DNA from: Penelope pileata
Taxonomy: Eukaryota; Chordata; Aves; Galliformes; Cracidae
Direction of reading: 5' to 3'
Assembly (NCBI GenBank): GCA_013396635.1
Contig: WBMW01004865.1
Coordinates: forward strand, 1-64,000
Length of the DNA stretch: 64,000 nucleotides
Shown: positions 13,421-26,361 of the stretch, piece after piece
How positions within the stretch are numbered: the first letter of the stretch is position 1
How the letters are laid out: each line of letters starts with the position of its first letter
Made by a program: the position numbers and the translations under genes
Notes under the pieces: model-generated
Told to the model about the DNA's origin: nothing
Databases searched by the model: none
What the model saw: the letters and a program-made list of their open reading frames with translations, nothing else

Positions 13421-14289
13421 CATCAGAACTAGCACGTGAGTTCTTGAGACTTGCACTTTCCATGTTCATACAAGGAGTTATATAGCTCATGGATATTCAT
13501 GCAGACAAAATAAACAGATTTTGAACACACTGAGAACTAACTTACGAATACAACTTCAACAAGTACTCAGAAGAGGTTTTTCATCACCATGTAATCAAAG
13601 TATACGAACTGTCAAGAAAATCTATTAGTCTAAACAATACTAAAAAGACAAAACTGATAGCAGTAAAGGTTATCCTTGTATTGATTGTTGTAATTTAAGC
13701 AGGTACTTAACATCCAGTGAGCTTTGCAACCTTGGAAACCTGATGAAATACAGGATATAATCACTGAGTGGAGCTTATATCAAAACATCTGGTGATGGAA
13801 ACAGATTTTATATGGTTACTGACGAAATGTCTCACTTATATACCATCAGTGCTGAACTGTTGGCAGTTAGGTAGTATTAGGGGAGTTTATTCTGGAGAGG
13901 CAAGACAAGTATTTGCTGTCTTTTTTTATTCTAGGCAAGAGATTGCTAACCTATCTTTAAACTGCTTCATCTTCTTCCTTATTTCTTTTGAGGAGGATCA
14001 GATATACTGCTTTCTATTGACTTTGAAAGTAGGCAAGGAGAAGGACAGTAAAAGTCTATTTTACTTTCATCAAAAAGGAACACTTCAGCTGAAAGTTATT
14101 TAAAACTTTATAAAGTCCCTTTACAGTCTCAGGGAAGCCCCAGAATGAAATAGTGTCACAAGGGAAGCAAAGATCAAACACGGCAGTAGTTTAATATCTG
14201 CTGTGTCCTCTGCTGGGTGAATGTATGCTGCCCTGGCAAGAGAATGGAATTTTATGATCTAGTAATGGGCCTTTTCCATCTCTAATTAC

Positions 14290-14400
14290 TATCTCACAGG
14301 GGCACTGTGAAGATTATTTAGTTAATGTTTGCACAGTTCTCTGACCATGTAAAGTACTGTTAAGGTGTTAAGCATTACTATTATCATCCAATTATATAAT
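14290..14400 (+). repeat. Ancient L2/MIR-like repeat tail
   Basis: The run from the 'TCTCACAGGGGCACTGTGAAGATTA' area through 'CATGTAAAGTACTGTTAAG' to 'TTACTATTAT' follows the 3' pattern of old amniote L2/L3 LINEs and their MIR-type SINEs: a CACAGGG–TGTGA–GATTA block, a GTAAAG block, then a TATTAT end. It is too diverged to assign to a family by eye. Homology may extend upstream to about 14210. Confidence 0.5.
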
Positions 14401-15611
14401 CAATCCAAATTTGAGTAGCACAAAAGTAAGTTCCAATTCCAATTATGCTAATGAAACTGCAAAGGAACTGTATATCCAGGAGTTTGTACAATATCCAGCA
14501 CTGTTGCAACACCTTTGAGAATCCTCATTACAGTGACTTTTCCCTGCATCCATTAAATAAGTATTTACTTGAGGTCAGACTATGAACTCCAGGTATGTGC
14601 CCGTACAGGGGCAATGCAGACCTGTATAGCCCTGAAAGACAGATGGTGAATACAGGGACACCAGACTTAAATTTACCTTTGAGTCCACAGTGTCAAAGAA
14701 TACACTCATAATGAACATGAAGTCCAGGTCAATTAACCTCCTGTTTAGACTGGTAAATCTTTTACCCAAGACTCAGGGGAACTTTGGGACAGAGTAAAGG
14801 TGGAGGTGGTGACCTGCCTCTATTTTGCAGTTTAAACAGTATTCAGTTCACAGACAAGGGGTTATGAAACTTTCCCATCTGCCTTTCATTGTTACCTCTG
14901 GAAGTTCAGTAGGAAAAAAACTGAGGGAGAAGTTAAAGCTTTTCTCTGCAGTTCTGGACTCCAGCATCACCTTGAGTGGCAAAAATTTGAAAGCAGGCAG
15001 CTAGAGGTGTGTACTATTTCTCATCTTTCATGTCTGGGCTCCAGCTCTACCCTAAGATCACTTGTGTTATTTATAGCTTGTGTGGAACTGACATATCCTG
15101 TGTCAAGCAGTGGAAAGGACTAAGATGACTCTGCAGACAATTTCTGTGAAGCATCTGATTGTGAATGTAACAGCAGTGGGTCAGGGTGTCATGGCTGCTT
15201 GTGCTTGCACTCAATCCCAAGCTTTTGTCTCAAAACTTGAGCGGAAATGATCTCACATGAGGTGTCGGGTGTTGGACTAAAATCAGAGCAGCTACCTAAA
15301 ACAGCTAATGTCACTGCAGCTAAGGATTAGCATATATGTCCTCATGAATCAACCCAAGAAAACAAAAACAAAAGGCCCACTTAGCAGTATGAGCAGACAT
15401 TTCTCTCTTCTTCATGGGAGCAACAGCTTGGGAAGAAAAGAGATTTTCCACTCCCTGACGTCATTCACACAACATACAAACACAAGAACTTTCAACCTGC
15501 CACTTTCCTAGCCTAGCCAGTGTTCACACGCTCAAAAAAATCAACTGTCCGATTAAAGATCAGGATAGGATATCTCTCCATATTACTTTGGAAGAGATTG
15601 CTGAGGGAAGG

Positions 15612-15627
15612 TTTTTTTTTTTTTTTN
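15612..15627. repeat. T15 run ending in an ambiguous base
   Basis: Fifteen thymines followed by a single N at 15627. This is most likely a sequencing or consensus uncertainty at a homopolymer. Open frames read through it on the minus strand are unreliable. Confidence 0.95.
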
Positions 15628-17159
15628 GCATAGTTCCTGGCCTGCTTCCTAGGATTATTATTGCTACCCAACAGATTTTCTGACTCTGTAGGGATCCAGT
15701 ACATTGGATATTGGGGCTTGATTTCTCCTGATATTTTCTTCTGGTGTGTACAGTTGAAGATTATACCCTTGACTAAGGAGTTTACATTTTTTATGGGGTC
15801 CTTGGGAGATAAAACACAGTAGATATTTTAGCAACTCTTCAGAGATAAAGGCCTTCTACATGATTGTGTGCAGAGCAGCAATTCAGGCGGGGTTTTTCAG
15901 TCCTGTGTTTGCAGTATTGCTGTTAATAAGCAAGCAACAAGCTGGTGAGCTGTCTCTTCCCTCTAGCTACTGTTAATTTCTTTCTTTCAACAATTCCTTT
16001 CCACATATAGACTCCACTTTTCACAACACTCTAAACCTTCTTCCACAGCAGATTTAAAAAGTAGTCAGGGGAAATGATATATTCAAACCATTGCTGAACT
16101 TTTAATAGTACACAATCTTCTATACACACAAAGAGTGTTCTGCTCTTTGGAGCTTTTAAGCACAACTTCAAAGTCAGTACCAAACTCAAATGCAACAGTT
16201 CCACCTGCACTCTTTCACACTCTCCCTTACAGGCATCAAAGAATAAAGATGTGACTGGGGTTATGATCAGCCGTATCAGCCTCAAAGGGAACAGACAGAG
16301 TCATTCTGACGCATGTCCCTCAGTTATTCATCCAAAGATGTACGTACCATTTTAAGGCTTTTAGTATAACTGAAACACAAAGGGTTTCCTTGATCGCTTT
16401 TTAAACTTTGCAGTATTTTTTACTCTTTCACAGATTTTAAAGTCTTATCTATACCTAAGGGATTCTTAGACTACTTAGTTCTGCATTTTTTTTGGTATTT
16501 TTTAATACATTAAAATCTCAATTTATTAAACTCATACAAGTCAAAACTGCATCCCAAATATATAACCCTATCATTCATGTGATGGCAATGGAAAAAAAAG
16601 GCAAAAATATAGAAAGAGATTATTTTTTCATCATGAAAACAAGATTTGCCATAACAGAATCACTTAAGAGTACAAAATATTAAAACTTGTTATATAACAG
16701 CTCCAAAAAGCAATTTCTATGTGTCTAATATAGAAATCTGAATCTGAACAGAAACTTTGGATGTCTGGGTGCAGATGTGAAGATACACATCTTCTGAAAA
16801 CATAATTCTGTATGCAAAAAGAATTGTGTACATGCATCAGTCCTTATTACAATTTTGCTTATATTCATTTTACAACAAAGCAACCTTCATTGCTTTTACT
16901 AAAACACCTTTTTCAAAACTCTTTTTCCTTAACTTGAAAACAAGTTTAACCTTATGCAGCTGTCTCCAAAGGCTAGTGCACAATGTGGCTAAACAATCTA
17001 GTAGGAAAATAACAATTATTAGGAAAGGAAAATAACAAATCCTGAAGTATTCACTGTGGTACAGTATAAATAGATTGTTTGCCGAGATATGAAATAAAAA
17101 CTGAACTGGTAAAAGGAACTGGAAGTTCTACAGCCACAAAATTTACTACATTTCAAAAG

Positions 17160-17420
17160 GCATGGTACAGCTAGAAAAGGTCCAGAACAGGATAATGAGT
17201 TTTACTAGAAGCTTCCTACAATGATGAACAAAATATACTGAGATTCTAAGGTTTACAAAAGGGATGAGAAAATATGTGAAGAACATAAAATTTTGATTTG
17301 CACAGAAAGGGTGGAAAGGGAGCAATTATTTATTATTTCTCATAACACAGAAGCTAGAAGAAATTCATCTACAAGCTAGTTTAAAATTTCTTAAGTTACA
17401 AGTGGTGCAAGTACAATTAG
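17160..17420 (+). mobile_element. Ancient CR1 fragment (C-terminal ORF2 region)
   Basis: The order of blocks matches the C-terminal coding region of old amniote CR1 elements: 'AAGGTCCAGAACAGGATAATG', then 'ATAAAATTTTGATTTGCA', then 'TATTTCTCATAACACAGAAGC', then 'TCATCTACAAGCTAGTTTAA'. The last two correspond to the segment that in better-preserved copies encodes a SHNTRTR-type motif. No open frame survives. Divergence is heavy and the ends are uncertain by tens of bases. It is likely far older than the CR1 at 35745. Confidence 0.55.
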
Positions 17421-18087
17421 ACAATTATTATTACTATTATTATTGTCTATATGCGCTAAATGCTCCTGAAAGCAATGTTTCAACACACTAATGTGATTGT
17501 ATGTCAATACTCTGTTTCCAAGAGAACTAAGCTGCAGCTGCTTTTTTATTTTTTATTTTTTAAATCAGTCTTATTTTCCTCATTTTTGAAGTATGGAAAA
17601 ATAAGTTTCTATATTTGTTTGTAAGGCAATCAAATTGTTGATCTGTTTCAATGTATTCACTTTATAATACATGAACTAAATTTGTTTTCAGATGTTATCT
17701 GAAACAACAAATGAGTATTCTTACAGAAAAAAAATCAAAATACATCATTTTAACAATTTCAAGCACAATTTCAATTAGGGAATTCATTTAGGCAAGACTT
17801 TTCTTGACCGTAACTTCAACTAAGATGATCTAGTCTTCTCCAGTAAGACGTATTTAATCAGGTGTTTGGTAGTATGCTTGCCAATACTGCTACTACCTGC
17901 TAGCATATGCATAACCCTAGCTAGAAAGTTTCTGGAAGACATATTTTTTCCTTTAAAGGAAAAAAATAAATCTTTTATATAGCTTAAAAACTTAGTGATG
18001 TACACTAAAAAGTGAGGTAATAAACCATAGCCACCTTCAGCCTCATTATTTAGGATTGGAATCTAAGGTTCTGAAATTTTATTTAAA

Positions 18088-18640
18088 GAATTATAGAATG
18101 GCTTGGGCTGATCTTAAAGATCATCTAGCTCCAACACCCCTGCCATGGACAGGGTTGCCATCCAATAGCCAGGTTGACCATCCAACCTGGCCTTGAACAC
18201 CTCCAGGAATGGGGCATCCACAGCTTCACTGGGCAACTTGTTCCTGTGCTTCACCACCCCGAGTGAAAAATTTACTCCTAACATCTAGCCTAAACCTTTT
18301 TTGGTTTAAAACCATTCCCCCTTGTCCTATCACTATCTGTCCATATAAAAAGTCAGTCTCCCTCCTTCTTATAAGCTCTTTCGGAAGGCTGCAATGAGGT
18401 CTCCCCACAGCCTTCTCTTCTCCAGACTGAACAACCCAGCTCCTTCAGCCTGTCTTTGTAGGAGTGGTGTTCCAGCCCTCTGATCTTCTTCATGGCCTTC
18501 CTCTGGACACACTCCAACAGCTCCGCATCTTTCTTGTGCTGGGGGCTCCAGGCCCAGACACAGTACTCCAGATGAGGCCTCACACGGGCAGAGTAGAGGG
18601 GGACAATCACCACCTTCGACCTGCTGGCCACCCCAAAAGA
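18088..18640 (-). mobile_element. CR1 LINE, 5'-truncated 3' end
   Basis: About 550 bases of CR1 on the minus strand. At the plus-strand left edge, TTATAGAATGGCTTGGGCTG is the reverse complement of the CR1 3' end. The body covers the C-terminal ORF2 segment, with LVRPHLEYCVWAWSPQHKKD and GLEHHSYKDRL readable on minus between about 18450 and 18600. The frame shifts near 18440. The upstream (5') end is cut near 18640, as expected for aborted target-primed reverse transcription. No functional product. Confidence 0.93.
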
Positions 18641-18842
18641 AAATGGCTTCTCTAGAATTCCTGATTAATTGCTTATCAGTCCTGTTCACTTCCTATGCTC
18701 CTTGATTTTTGGAAGTAAGTTCTACTCCCCTTTCATTGTACAAAGGCATCTAGGCCTTTACTAGGAATGTCATATGCCTCTCTGCAGAGCATAAAAACTG
18801 GACTCATTCCAGAGCAAGTCAAAACAAGATTGCATTTTACCC

Positions 18843-19447
18843 TGTGTTGGGCTGACCAGATATTTACTCAGCTACTCTCTCAGCCCCTTTCCCCCAGCAG
18901 GTCAGGGAAAAAACAAAATGAAAAGCTCTTGGGTCAAGATAAAAACAATGTTACTTCTTCGTTACCATCACGGGCAAAACTGGCCCGACTTGAGGAATTG
19001 TAATTTAATGTATTGCTAGTTAAAATAAATTTGGATGATGAGAAACAAAACATAAAACCTCCTCCACCCTGCATCTGAGTCTCCCCTTTTCCCAGAGTCA
19101 ACTCCCTCCTTCATCTCTGACTCTTCTGCTTTTCCCCCTCCTCCGATGGTGCAGGGAAATGGGACTGTGGTCAATCCCTCACAGCTCCTCCCTGACATGC
19201 CTTCCTCCTCACATTTCCCCTGCTCCAGTGTGAGTCCTTCCTATAGGCTATAGGCTACAGGGGACAGCTTGCTCCACCGTGGTCTCCTCCATGGGCTTTT
19301 GAGACATCTCTGCTTCAGCACCTGGAGCACCTCCTGCCCTCCTCCTCCGCTCCCCTTGGTGCCTGCGGGGCTGTTTCTGACTTTTTTCCCCTCATTCTCC
19401 TCTCTGTACAGCTTGGCTGCTGCTGCTATTTCATACAGCTTTTTAGA
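18843..19447 (-). mobile_element. Endogenous retrovirus LTR, minus strand, 5'-truncated
   Basis: This stretch is homologous, in opposite orientation, to the LTR at 47775-48611, with shared blocks in the same order. These include GAGGAGCTGTG(A/G)GGG..TGACC, GTTTCTCA..A(C/T)CCAAAT, TCCTCAAGT(T/C)G and TTATCTTGACCCA. The LTR 3' end is at 18843, where the minus strand ends ..CCCAACACA. The upstream side fades near 19447, so most of U3 is missing. I see no internal retroviral sequence or second LTR alongside, so it is a solo or fragmentary LTR. It resembles the ERVL-type LTRs common in birds; the class is an inference. Copies of this kind have no coding capacity. Confidence 0.78.
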
Positions 19448-21561
19448 GTTTAGTAAAGTTTGAGAACAAAGGTGATATTTGGATATTCCAGTTCTGAAGA
19501 ACCATCAAGATTTTTCGATCTAAACTGGGTGCTTTGATTTCTCTGATGGCTGATAGACTGTTTTCGCCAATTATTTTTTATTCTTTGTTGTCCCTTTTAT
19601 TCTGATATTTGTGGTCCTGTATCATCCCATAGTTACCATGGTTCAGCCCAAGTTTCATCAGACCTCACTACTTTTCCTCAAGGAAAGGACGTTAAAAGTT
19701 ACAACAGGTGAAAATCAGTCCCTTAATGACTGCTTTTAAGAAAAAATACAATATTTTCAATACATTTTAATATAATCACATTTTGCAAATAAAATATTCA
19801 TCTGCAAATTTAAAACTTGCCTGTCTCTCAGATGCATGCCAACAAATGAGACTTTTTATTTAAGCCTGTAAGTACATCTTTGTGTGCAAGTATCCCTCTG
19901 TTTTTGTTCATTCCACAAACAATTTTGTATCTGCTAGCCAATTGCAACTTAATGTTTTACCCACATAAGGTAAAACACATGGGACTTTATCTAGAGAAGA
20001 GACATCATCTTGGTTTTCAACACAAGAAAGCCTGCAACATGAGCTTGTACAAATCCAACATTCACATAGGACATGTTGCAAATGCCTTACCTGTAGAAAA
20101 GCTCCACCACAGCTCCTACCTTATTAAGCACTGGAAAACTCAAAGTACATTTTTACATTCTACTCTCTCAACTGATGTGTTCCTCTCCAGATAACCCAGT
20201 GATTCCTTCCTGTGTCAATGGAGGAACTGTAAGAGAATTTCTAGGACAAAGTACCCTGGGACTCCATGGTGTCTCCACCACAGATGTATCAGATACCTCC
20301 AGTGTTTCTTCGACCTCTGACAGGACAGGCTCAGCAGTTCTCAGAAACATCTTTTATAGAGGATCGTTACCCTTTCGCTCTCTCTGACTAGCGAAGACGA
20401 ATTTGTAGAGGTGAAGTCTTCCCACTGAGCTAGCTCAATTATGGTTACCCAAATGAGAGACACCATAGGTAAGATGATGTGAGTTCAGGCTGTTATTGAG
20501 TCTGTTTGACTAAAGAGGAATTTTATGTTCCCTGACACATAACAAATCCAACCTCCAGTCAAGATTTCTGCAATTTCAATTCACTCTTGCTCTTGCAGTC
20601 CCAAAACCTGAAGATAAACACTCAGAAAAGTGAAAAATTATACACAACAGGCTTCTGAATCTCCTTCTGTGCAGTCTTTAAACAGCATAAGAAAATCTTC
20701 TCCATACCCAGATTTTCTGTGTGTGAGGATAAAAATACCATTCAGGCCAAAGTTTCTGTTCAAACTGTTCCTTCTTTGTCTTCCCACTCAATTTGCTTTA
20801 TCTACCTCCTGATACATCCTCACATTAGAACTATGGTCCATGCCAGGAAGCATCAGCCAACATTATCAGCAAGCACAGTGCTCTGAGGCAATGTAAATCA
20901 TCAGCTTTGTCCCAGGGCAGATTTTAGAAATAAAATAGAACGTCTGGACATTATTATTATAGAAAAAACATTATTGGGCATGGAAAAACTTACCATCTCT
21001 AGTTTTTTATGTCTAGTGCCATGTTTTTTGCTGTCTGTCATCTACTGCCCTCAGTTACGTTAAATTCTGATGAAATACACTGATTTAAGGAGTGACATTT
21101 TGTCAATTGTTTATTTCCTGTCTGGTTTGAACAAGATTTTGCCTTCTGGTTTAGGAATGTCTATGATATTTTTAAAAATCCACTAGAAAAAATATTTCTG
21201 ACAATTTTTTGTAGACTGTTCAGCTAAAAAATGAGGCTGATTTCAAATGTCCTATTTTGATCTTTTTCAAATGAATTTAAGAAGAATGTGGCTTATTAAC
21301 TAAAAAGATTTATCCATACTCAAGTTTCAAATAATTCACACAATTTTGCCAAGATTTCCTGTAGTCATCTGGTTTTACTGTTCACAAACCTATCTTATTC
21401 TTACACAATTTGTCCTCTAATGATTTTTGAGACAGAATAATTATCCCCACTCAAATATTGCCAGAACTTATTGATTACTGTAGAGTCACAAAGAACGTAC
21501 TGATGAGTCTATAGAAAATTTTGTAAAGAAAATGACACATTTACTGCGGTTGTGCATTTTA
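19448..21561. other. Unique non-coding region with a moderate-GC patch
   Basis: No gene or known repeat is recognised. The patch 20160-20400 is less AT-rich than its surroundings, has open frames on both strands of about 60-70 codons, and is preceded by a good acceptor-like pyrimidine tract ending CTCTCCAG at 20191. The plus frame is Ser/Thr-rich. I cannot tell an exon from a decayed repeat here. The rest is AT-rich and featureless to my reading. Confidence 0.45.
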
Positions 21562-22056
21562 TGTAGGTAGCTCCAAAAGTAATGCCTCCTATTTGTTTCC
21601 ATGGAAACAATAACAGATACAAAGGTCACAATTTGAAAGAGCAAATTGTCATCCACAAAACAGCTTTTTCAACATAGTCACATTAGCTATGTATTTTTAC
21701 CACCAATTAACAAGAACCTGAATGTGATGCTCAAAAAGCTGCATGGCCATCCAAACGTGGCTTGCCTTTCACGTCACTGTTGCCATTAATGAAATGAACC
21801 ACATGCCTCCTCACTGTGCTGACATCCACTGTTTGGTCTCCATAAATATCCAGCAAGTGTCAATAAATGCCAGTGGGTGCAATTTTTTCCACATAGAGGA
21901 ATTCAGTTCCACACCTTCCATCTGTTGCATGGCAACAAAATGGAATGGAATACTGATGGGAAGGTTCAACCTCTACTGCCATACCATCAACATACACCTC
22001 TGACATCAGGAATCAACATGATAAAATAGGAGATATTACTTTAGGAGCAGCCCCTG
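21562..22056 (-). mobile_element. Mariner DNA transposon, Galluhop-type deletion derivative
   Basis: A 495-bp element with imperfect terminal inverted repeats of about 30 bp (GCTCCAAAAGTAATGCCTCC left; GGAGATATTACTTTAGGAGC right), flanked by TA dinucleotides at 21560-21561 and 22057-22058, the mariner target duplication. Read on minus, it keeps the N-terminal helix-turn-helix segment of a Tc1/mariner transposase (YGDQTVDVSTVRR readable, one in-frame stop before it). It then jumps to the C-terminal end (YVEKA..., LLFPWK). The central catalytic D,D(34)D region is missing; full-length Galluhop is about 1.2 kb. It cannot encode transposase but has both ends, so it belongs to the non-autonomous class moved in trans. 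It also carries later substitutions and stops. Confidence 0.9.
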
Positions 22057-25000
22057 TATGTTTAACAAAGCAATAATGGCAAGTTAAAGAAATAAAACTA
22101 AAGATATTATTCTAACACTAGATTATTTTAAGAAAGCTCTTCAAGCATTCTGCAAGTTTATCAAGAATTTTTTTCTCAATGACATTATGACCATGCCATG
22201 GAGTGGTAAGTCACCATGTATTTAAGTTGACTGGTCTAGAGATTTAAATTCATGTACAAAATGCTTTTTGTGTTTACTGAGAGTTTACTGTGTTTGGGAG
22301 ATCACTTTAGCCAGGATAGTAAGGTTTCCTTTCAAAATAAATGAATCCTCAGGTACACATTTGAAGAATTCTAGTCAAATTCCTATTCATCAAGTGTTGT
22401 TTTTAAACCATCTAAGACTACATCTGTGTGGCTTTTATATAGACATATATATGTGTATAAGTCTATATAAAAACTGCAGTGTGTATTAAAGAGATTAGTG
22501 ACTGAGCTAACTAGACTGACAGCAAGAGCTACATGTGTACATGCATAAATTCACAAAATTGTCTGACAAAAATCAAGAAAACTGCTTTGCAGAAATAGTT
22601 CAAAATCAGATTCCATCTCGTCTGTTCCAAAGTTTGTCCTGCACTAGCAGTAAATCTAAATTATTTTAGATTTTCTGAAAAAAAAAATTATTTGAATTTT
22701 TATTTATATTTACCCCAAAAATCAAGCACCTGTCTTCTAGTTTGCAAGCTACTGTTGACTGAAGTTAAAAATCCTTTTAAAACCTAAATGCATTTCCAGG
22801 AATGCTTGAGAAAAATCACACAATCAGAAGCATTTGCCAGACTATGTATTAAGCCAATAGATGGAACAAAACAGTGCCACATACATACTGTAAGAGCAAA
22901 AAATTCCTTAGCAGTTATGGGATTATTTTTACCAAAAAATACAAAAGCAAAACAAGTCTCCTCACCAAATACCCAACAGTTTGTGTTATAAGGAATGGTG
23001 AAAAACTTGGACTTCTCTATTTTAATGCAGTTCTGGATTATTTCTTTATTGAAGACAAGTGTGAAGTAAGGTAAACCAATGGGAAAAAATATGGAAGAGG
23101 AAAATTGTTGTCAAAAATGAAGATTTTCTGCTTTTGAAGCACTCAAGATTAAGGACAGGAACTTCTAGACACTAACACAACTCATATGTCTGTTACACAG
23201 CCACTGGGCCACAACCATACTATATAATGTCAAATCATTTACCACTTCAGGCAGAGCTTATGAGGTGGCTAATGCCTTGTCAGTGTTAAGCATCTAAATG
23301 CACAACAAAAGTCTGTGGGTGAGAGCTAGAAATTGTTTTGAAAATAATGAATGCAGAGAATTTCACCCCACTCAAGGAACCAGAATCGGCAACATGTGAA
23401 GCAAAGGGGTGTTAAGATGTTGAAAACAGACAGCTCTTCAACTGACATTTTTCTGACAATTCCAGTCTAGCAAAAAAAATCTTTCAGTAACCGTATATAC
23501 TTAATAGTTTCTTCTTTATGTAAAAAACTATAAAAACACATAAACACATAGAAATTCACAACAGTAAAATAACAGTAATAAAATACATGAAGCCTAAGGG
23601 ATTCTACTGAAGTTAATAAATCTTGCCTATTCATAGGAAAAGAAAATTATTAATAAGTTCTGCTAGATGTAGAAAAGAAATGGCTGCCATTTTTGCTACA
23701 GGAAACTCCTAAGACTTCTGTCTTCAGATGGGCTGAAGCAAAAAATACATTAATGCATAAAGGTTCATTAAACTCACGAAAATATCAATACATCATTATC
23801 ATTAGATGAATGAGTTTCAATTAAGTACTAACGATGGATTAAATTGAATATGTATTTATTTAAAAGGAAGTCATTTTAAAATGAACCTGAAAACACTATT
23901 GAATTACCACCTTCTCCCAACAATTTGCCCTACAAAAAATAAAATAATTAAAAAATATTTTTTAGGTTATTTCTGTGCTAGAAGCTGTGTATATTCTTTT
24001 GCTAGTTCCATAGTCACAATTTTAAGGTGCAGATGGTGAAATATATAACAGTAGTTTACTACTGATGTCCTCCCCAGAGTTTTAAGTTCAAATTGCACCT
24101 ATAAAAAGGGGTAATTAGTCCTTTTGGCTTTATTGCTGTTAGGGGAAAGGAAGCAGCTTCAGTTAACTATCAACTAGACACCACTCCAGATTAAATACCC
24201 TAGATTCAGTATCTTGTACAGGCTTTCAAATACCAAACTGAGAGTTCAAGAAAGTAGGAAATGTCACCTTCCCAAACATTATGGACTATTAATTATGTCT
24301 TTGCAGTGAACTTTCTCAGGGCAATTAGTCTACAGACATGAATATCATTCTTTATAAAAGACTATGGGCTGGAACAAGGTTAATTCCAATTTAAATTGTG
24401 TTAATAACAAGAGTGACTGTGTTCTGACAGTTGAACAATTATCTGATAAGCAAAATATGTGTAATGAAGCAGATAAAATGAACTAATTTTAAAACAAGCA
24501 TCGCTATGCAACAATGTACATATTTTTCTTTTCTAACATACACTGTTGTTCTATGCTGCCCTTTTACTACCTGGTTTTCTAATGTAGAAGTGATTTATCA
24601 ACAGTCAGTCACATTTGGATGTAAGTAATGTGAAAACTGATTTTTTAGTTCACTGGCTGAGGTAGAGAGGGAATAAACATTTCATTTTTGGTTAGTTTTA
24701 TCCATTTCCTAATCATAAAGTTAAAAACAAATTTGTCATTTTTATGGTCTGATGTGTTTCATCTTAAAAAACAAACAAAATCAAACAAAATACCATGACT
24801 TCTTTCCTGGAAAAATATGTAGCTGTATTTGACAGAAATCTTAAAGCACCTTTGGAATGTACATCACTTGGGGTTACTTAAAAAAAGCCACACAAAATTC
24901 CTGTCCCTCTCCTCTGACATCACATTCCACTTACTCATCAATAAACCAATTGCCCTCAGAGTCAGAGGGAACTGAGGGTGAGAAGGAGATCTTGGGTGAA

Positions 25001-25983
25001 ATTTCACGTGACGGTTTCTCCAGTGAGAAATCTTGTTTAAAAGATTTCTAACCAGATGTTTCCCAGGCCTTGTGTTTTCCCAGTGAGTTTATCGTACACT
25101 AGATAATACTCTGAAAAAGGAATAAGTGGTAAGTTCCTGCGTAGACAGTGCCATAGAGAGAGCTGCACTGATTCAGATGAAGGAAATATTAATTTCAGCA
25201 GGAAGGGAAAAGCTGGAAAGTGAAAAGCCTCTTAAACTGGTTTTGATAGAGATGACAGCATATCGTACAACAGTGTCCTCAACTAAAATCACAAGAACCC
25301 AGCCCATAATTTAAAGTATTTTAGAAATGTAGGACTAGGCCATTACCTTTCAGCATCTTTTTAGATAAATAAGACTCACTGAAATACTCATAAACATAAA
25401 ATCTTCTACGTTGTGAATAACTGTAGATAGTGCTACTTTTTATGGAGTGGAGAAAACTAGGTTGTGATTCTTGTATTTCTTTCATTTTATTTCAGAATAA
25501 CCTAATTCACTATGTTTGAATTCCTCTCCAAGGAAGCAAAAAATCACACTCCCTACCATTCTAGGATTTAAATGCTAATTCTGATACAGATTCTGATAAA
25601 TATCATAATCTGACTGATAGTCAGCAATTTTGGATGACACATTCCCGCACCTCCCAACACAAATTCAGTATTACTTTTGAAAATAATATTTTAATGCCTC
25701 AAGTAAATATTTCTGTGGAAAGAAAAAAAAAGATACATATTTAAACATAGTGTAAATGAGGACAGTTCATCTCACATGCAGGCAATTGCAGTAGTGCTAC
25801 ACACGTAATTGGACTTGAAAAAAATATATACTATGAAATTACCAAACATTATGAGCCATCAGACAATTACTCTGCATGTTTAGGTGCTTCATGCAGGTAT
25901 ACTACAACCTATAATGCATAATTTTATTAATAGTATCACACTGAGCCTGGATTAAGTGCATGAAGTGTTTCCAATTTTTGTAA
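22057..25983. other. AT-rich non-coding region
   Basis: About 3.9 kb without a recognised gene or dated repeat, apart from the hairpin at 22433-22472. The part 24840-25310 is slightly less AT-rich and holds two successive open frames of about 60 codons, 24857-25051 (ATG start) and 25126-25314 (GTG start). Neither resembles a known protein and no clear splice sites link them. Confidence 0.5.
22433..22472. repeat. Perfect 12-bp stem hairpin
   Basis: TTTTATATAGAC (22433-22444) and GTCTATATAAAA (22461-22472) are exact reverse complements around a 16-base alternating A/T-rich loop that can pair further. In a 64-kb AT-rich window a 12-bp perfect arm with a short loop is uncommon but possible by chance. 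It is too short for a typical microRNA precursor. Confidence 0.85.
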
Positions 25984-26361
25984 TTAGAATCATAGAATCA
26001 TTAGGATTGTAAAAGACCTCTGATACCATCTAGTCCAACCATCCACCTATCACCAATATTGCCCACTAAACCACTAAATCATGTCTCTTAGTACCACATC
26101 TAGATATTTCTCGAACGCCCCCAGGGACGGTGACTCCACCACCTCCCTAGGCAGCTCATTTCAGTGCCTGACCACACTTTCAGAGAAGTTTTTCCTAATA
26201 TCCAACCTGAATGTCTAGACTACCTCTAGTAGGCAGATTATGTCAACAGCCTTTCCCTCACCCACCAGGCTGGTCACCTGGTCATAGAAGGAGATTAGAT
26301 TTGTCAAGCAGGACCTGCCTCTCATGAACCCATGCTGGCTGGGCCTGATCCCACAGTTGTC

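Larger units (their letters stand above)
13421..18087. other. Mostly unique non-coding region
   Basis: About 4.7 kb with no recognised gene. It contains an ancient interspersed-repeat tail (14290-14400), a T run with an ambiguous base (15612-15627) and an ancient CR1 piece (17160-17420), listed separately. The open frame at 13768-14103 begins with GTG, matches nothing I know and looks like chance. Confidence 0.55.

Noticed and set aside
13768..14103. 111-codon open frame on plus
   Set aside because: GTG start in intergenic DNA, no homology recognised and no supporting signals.
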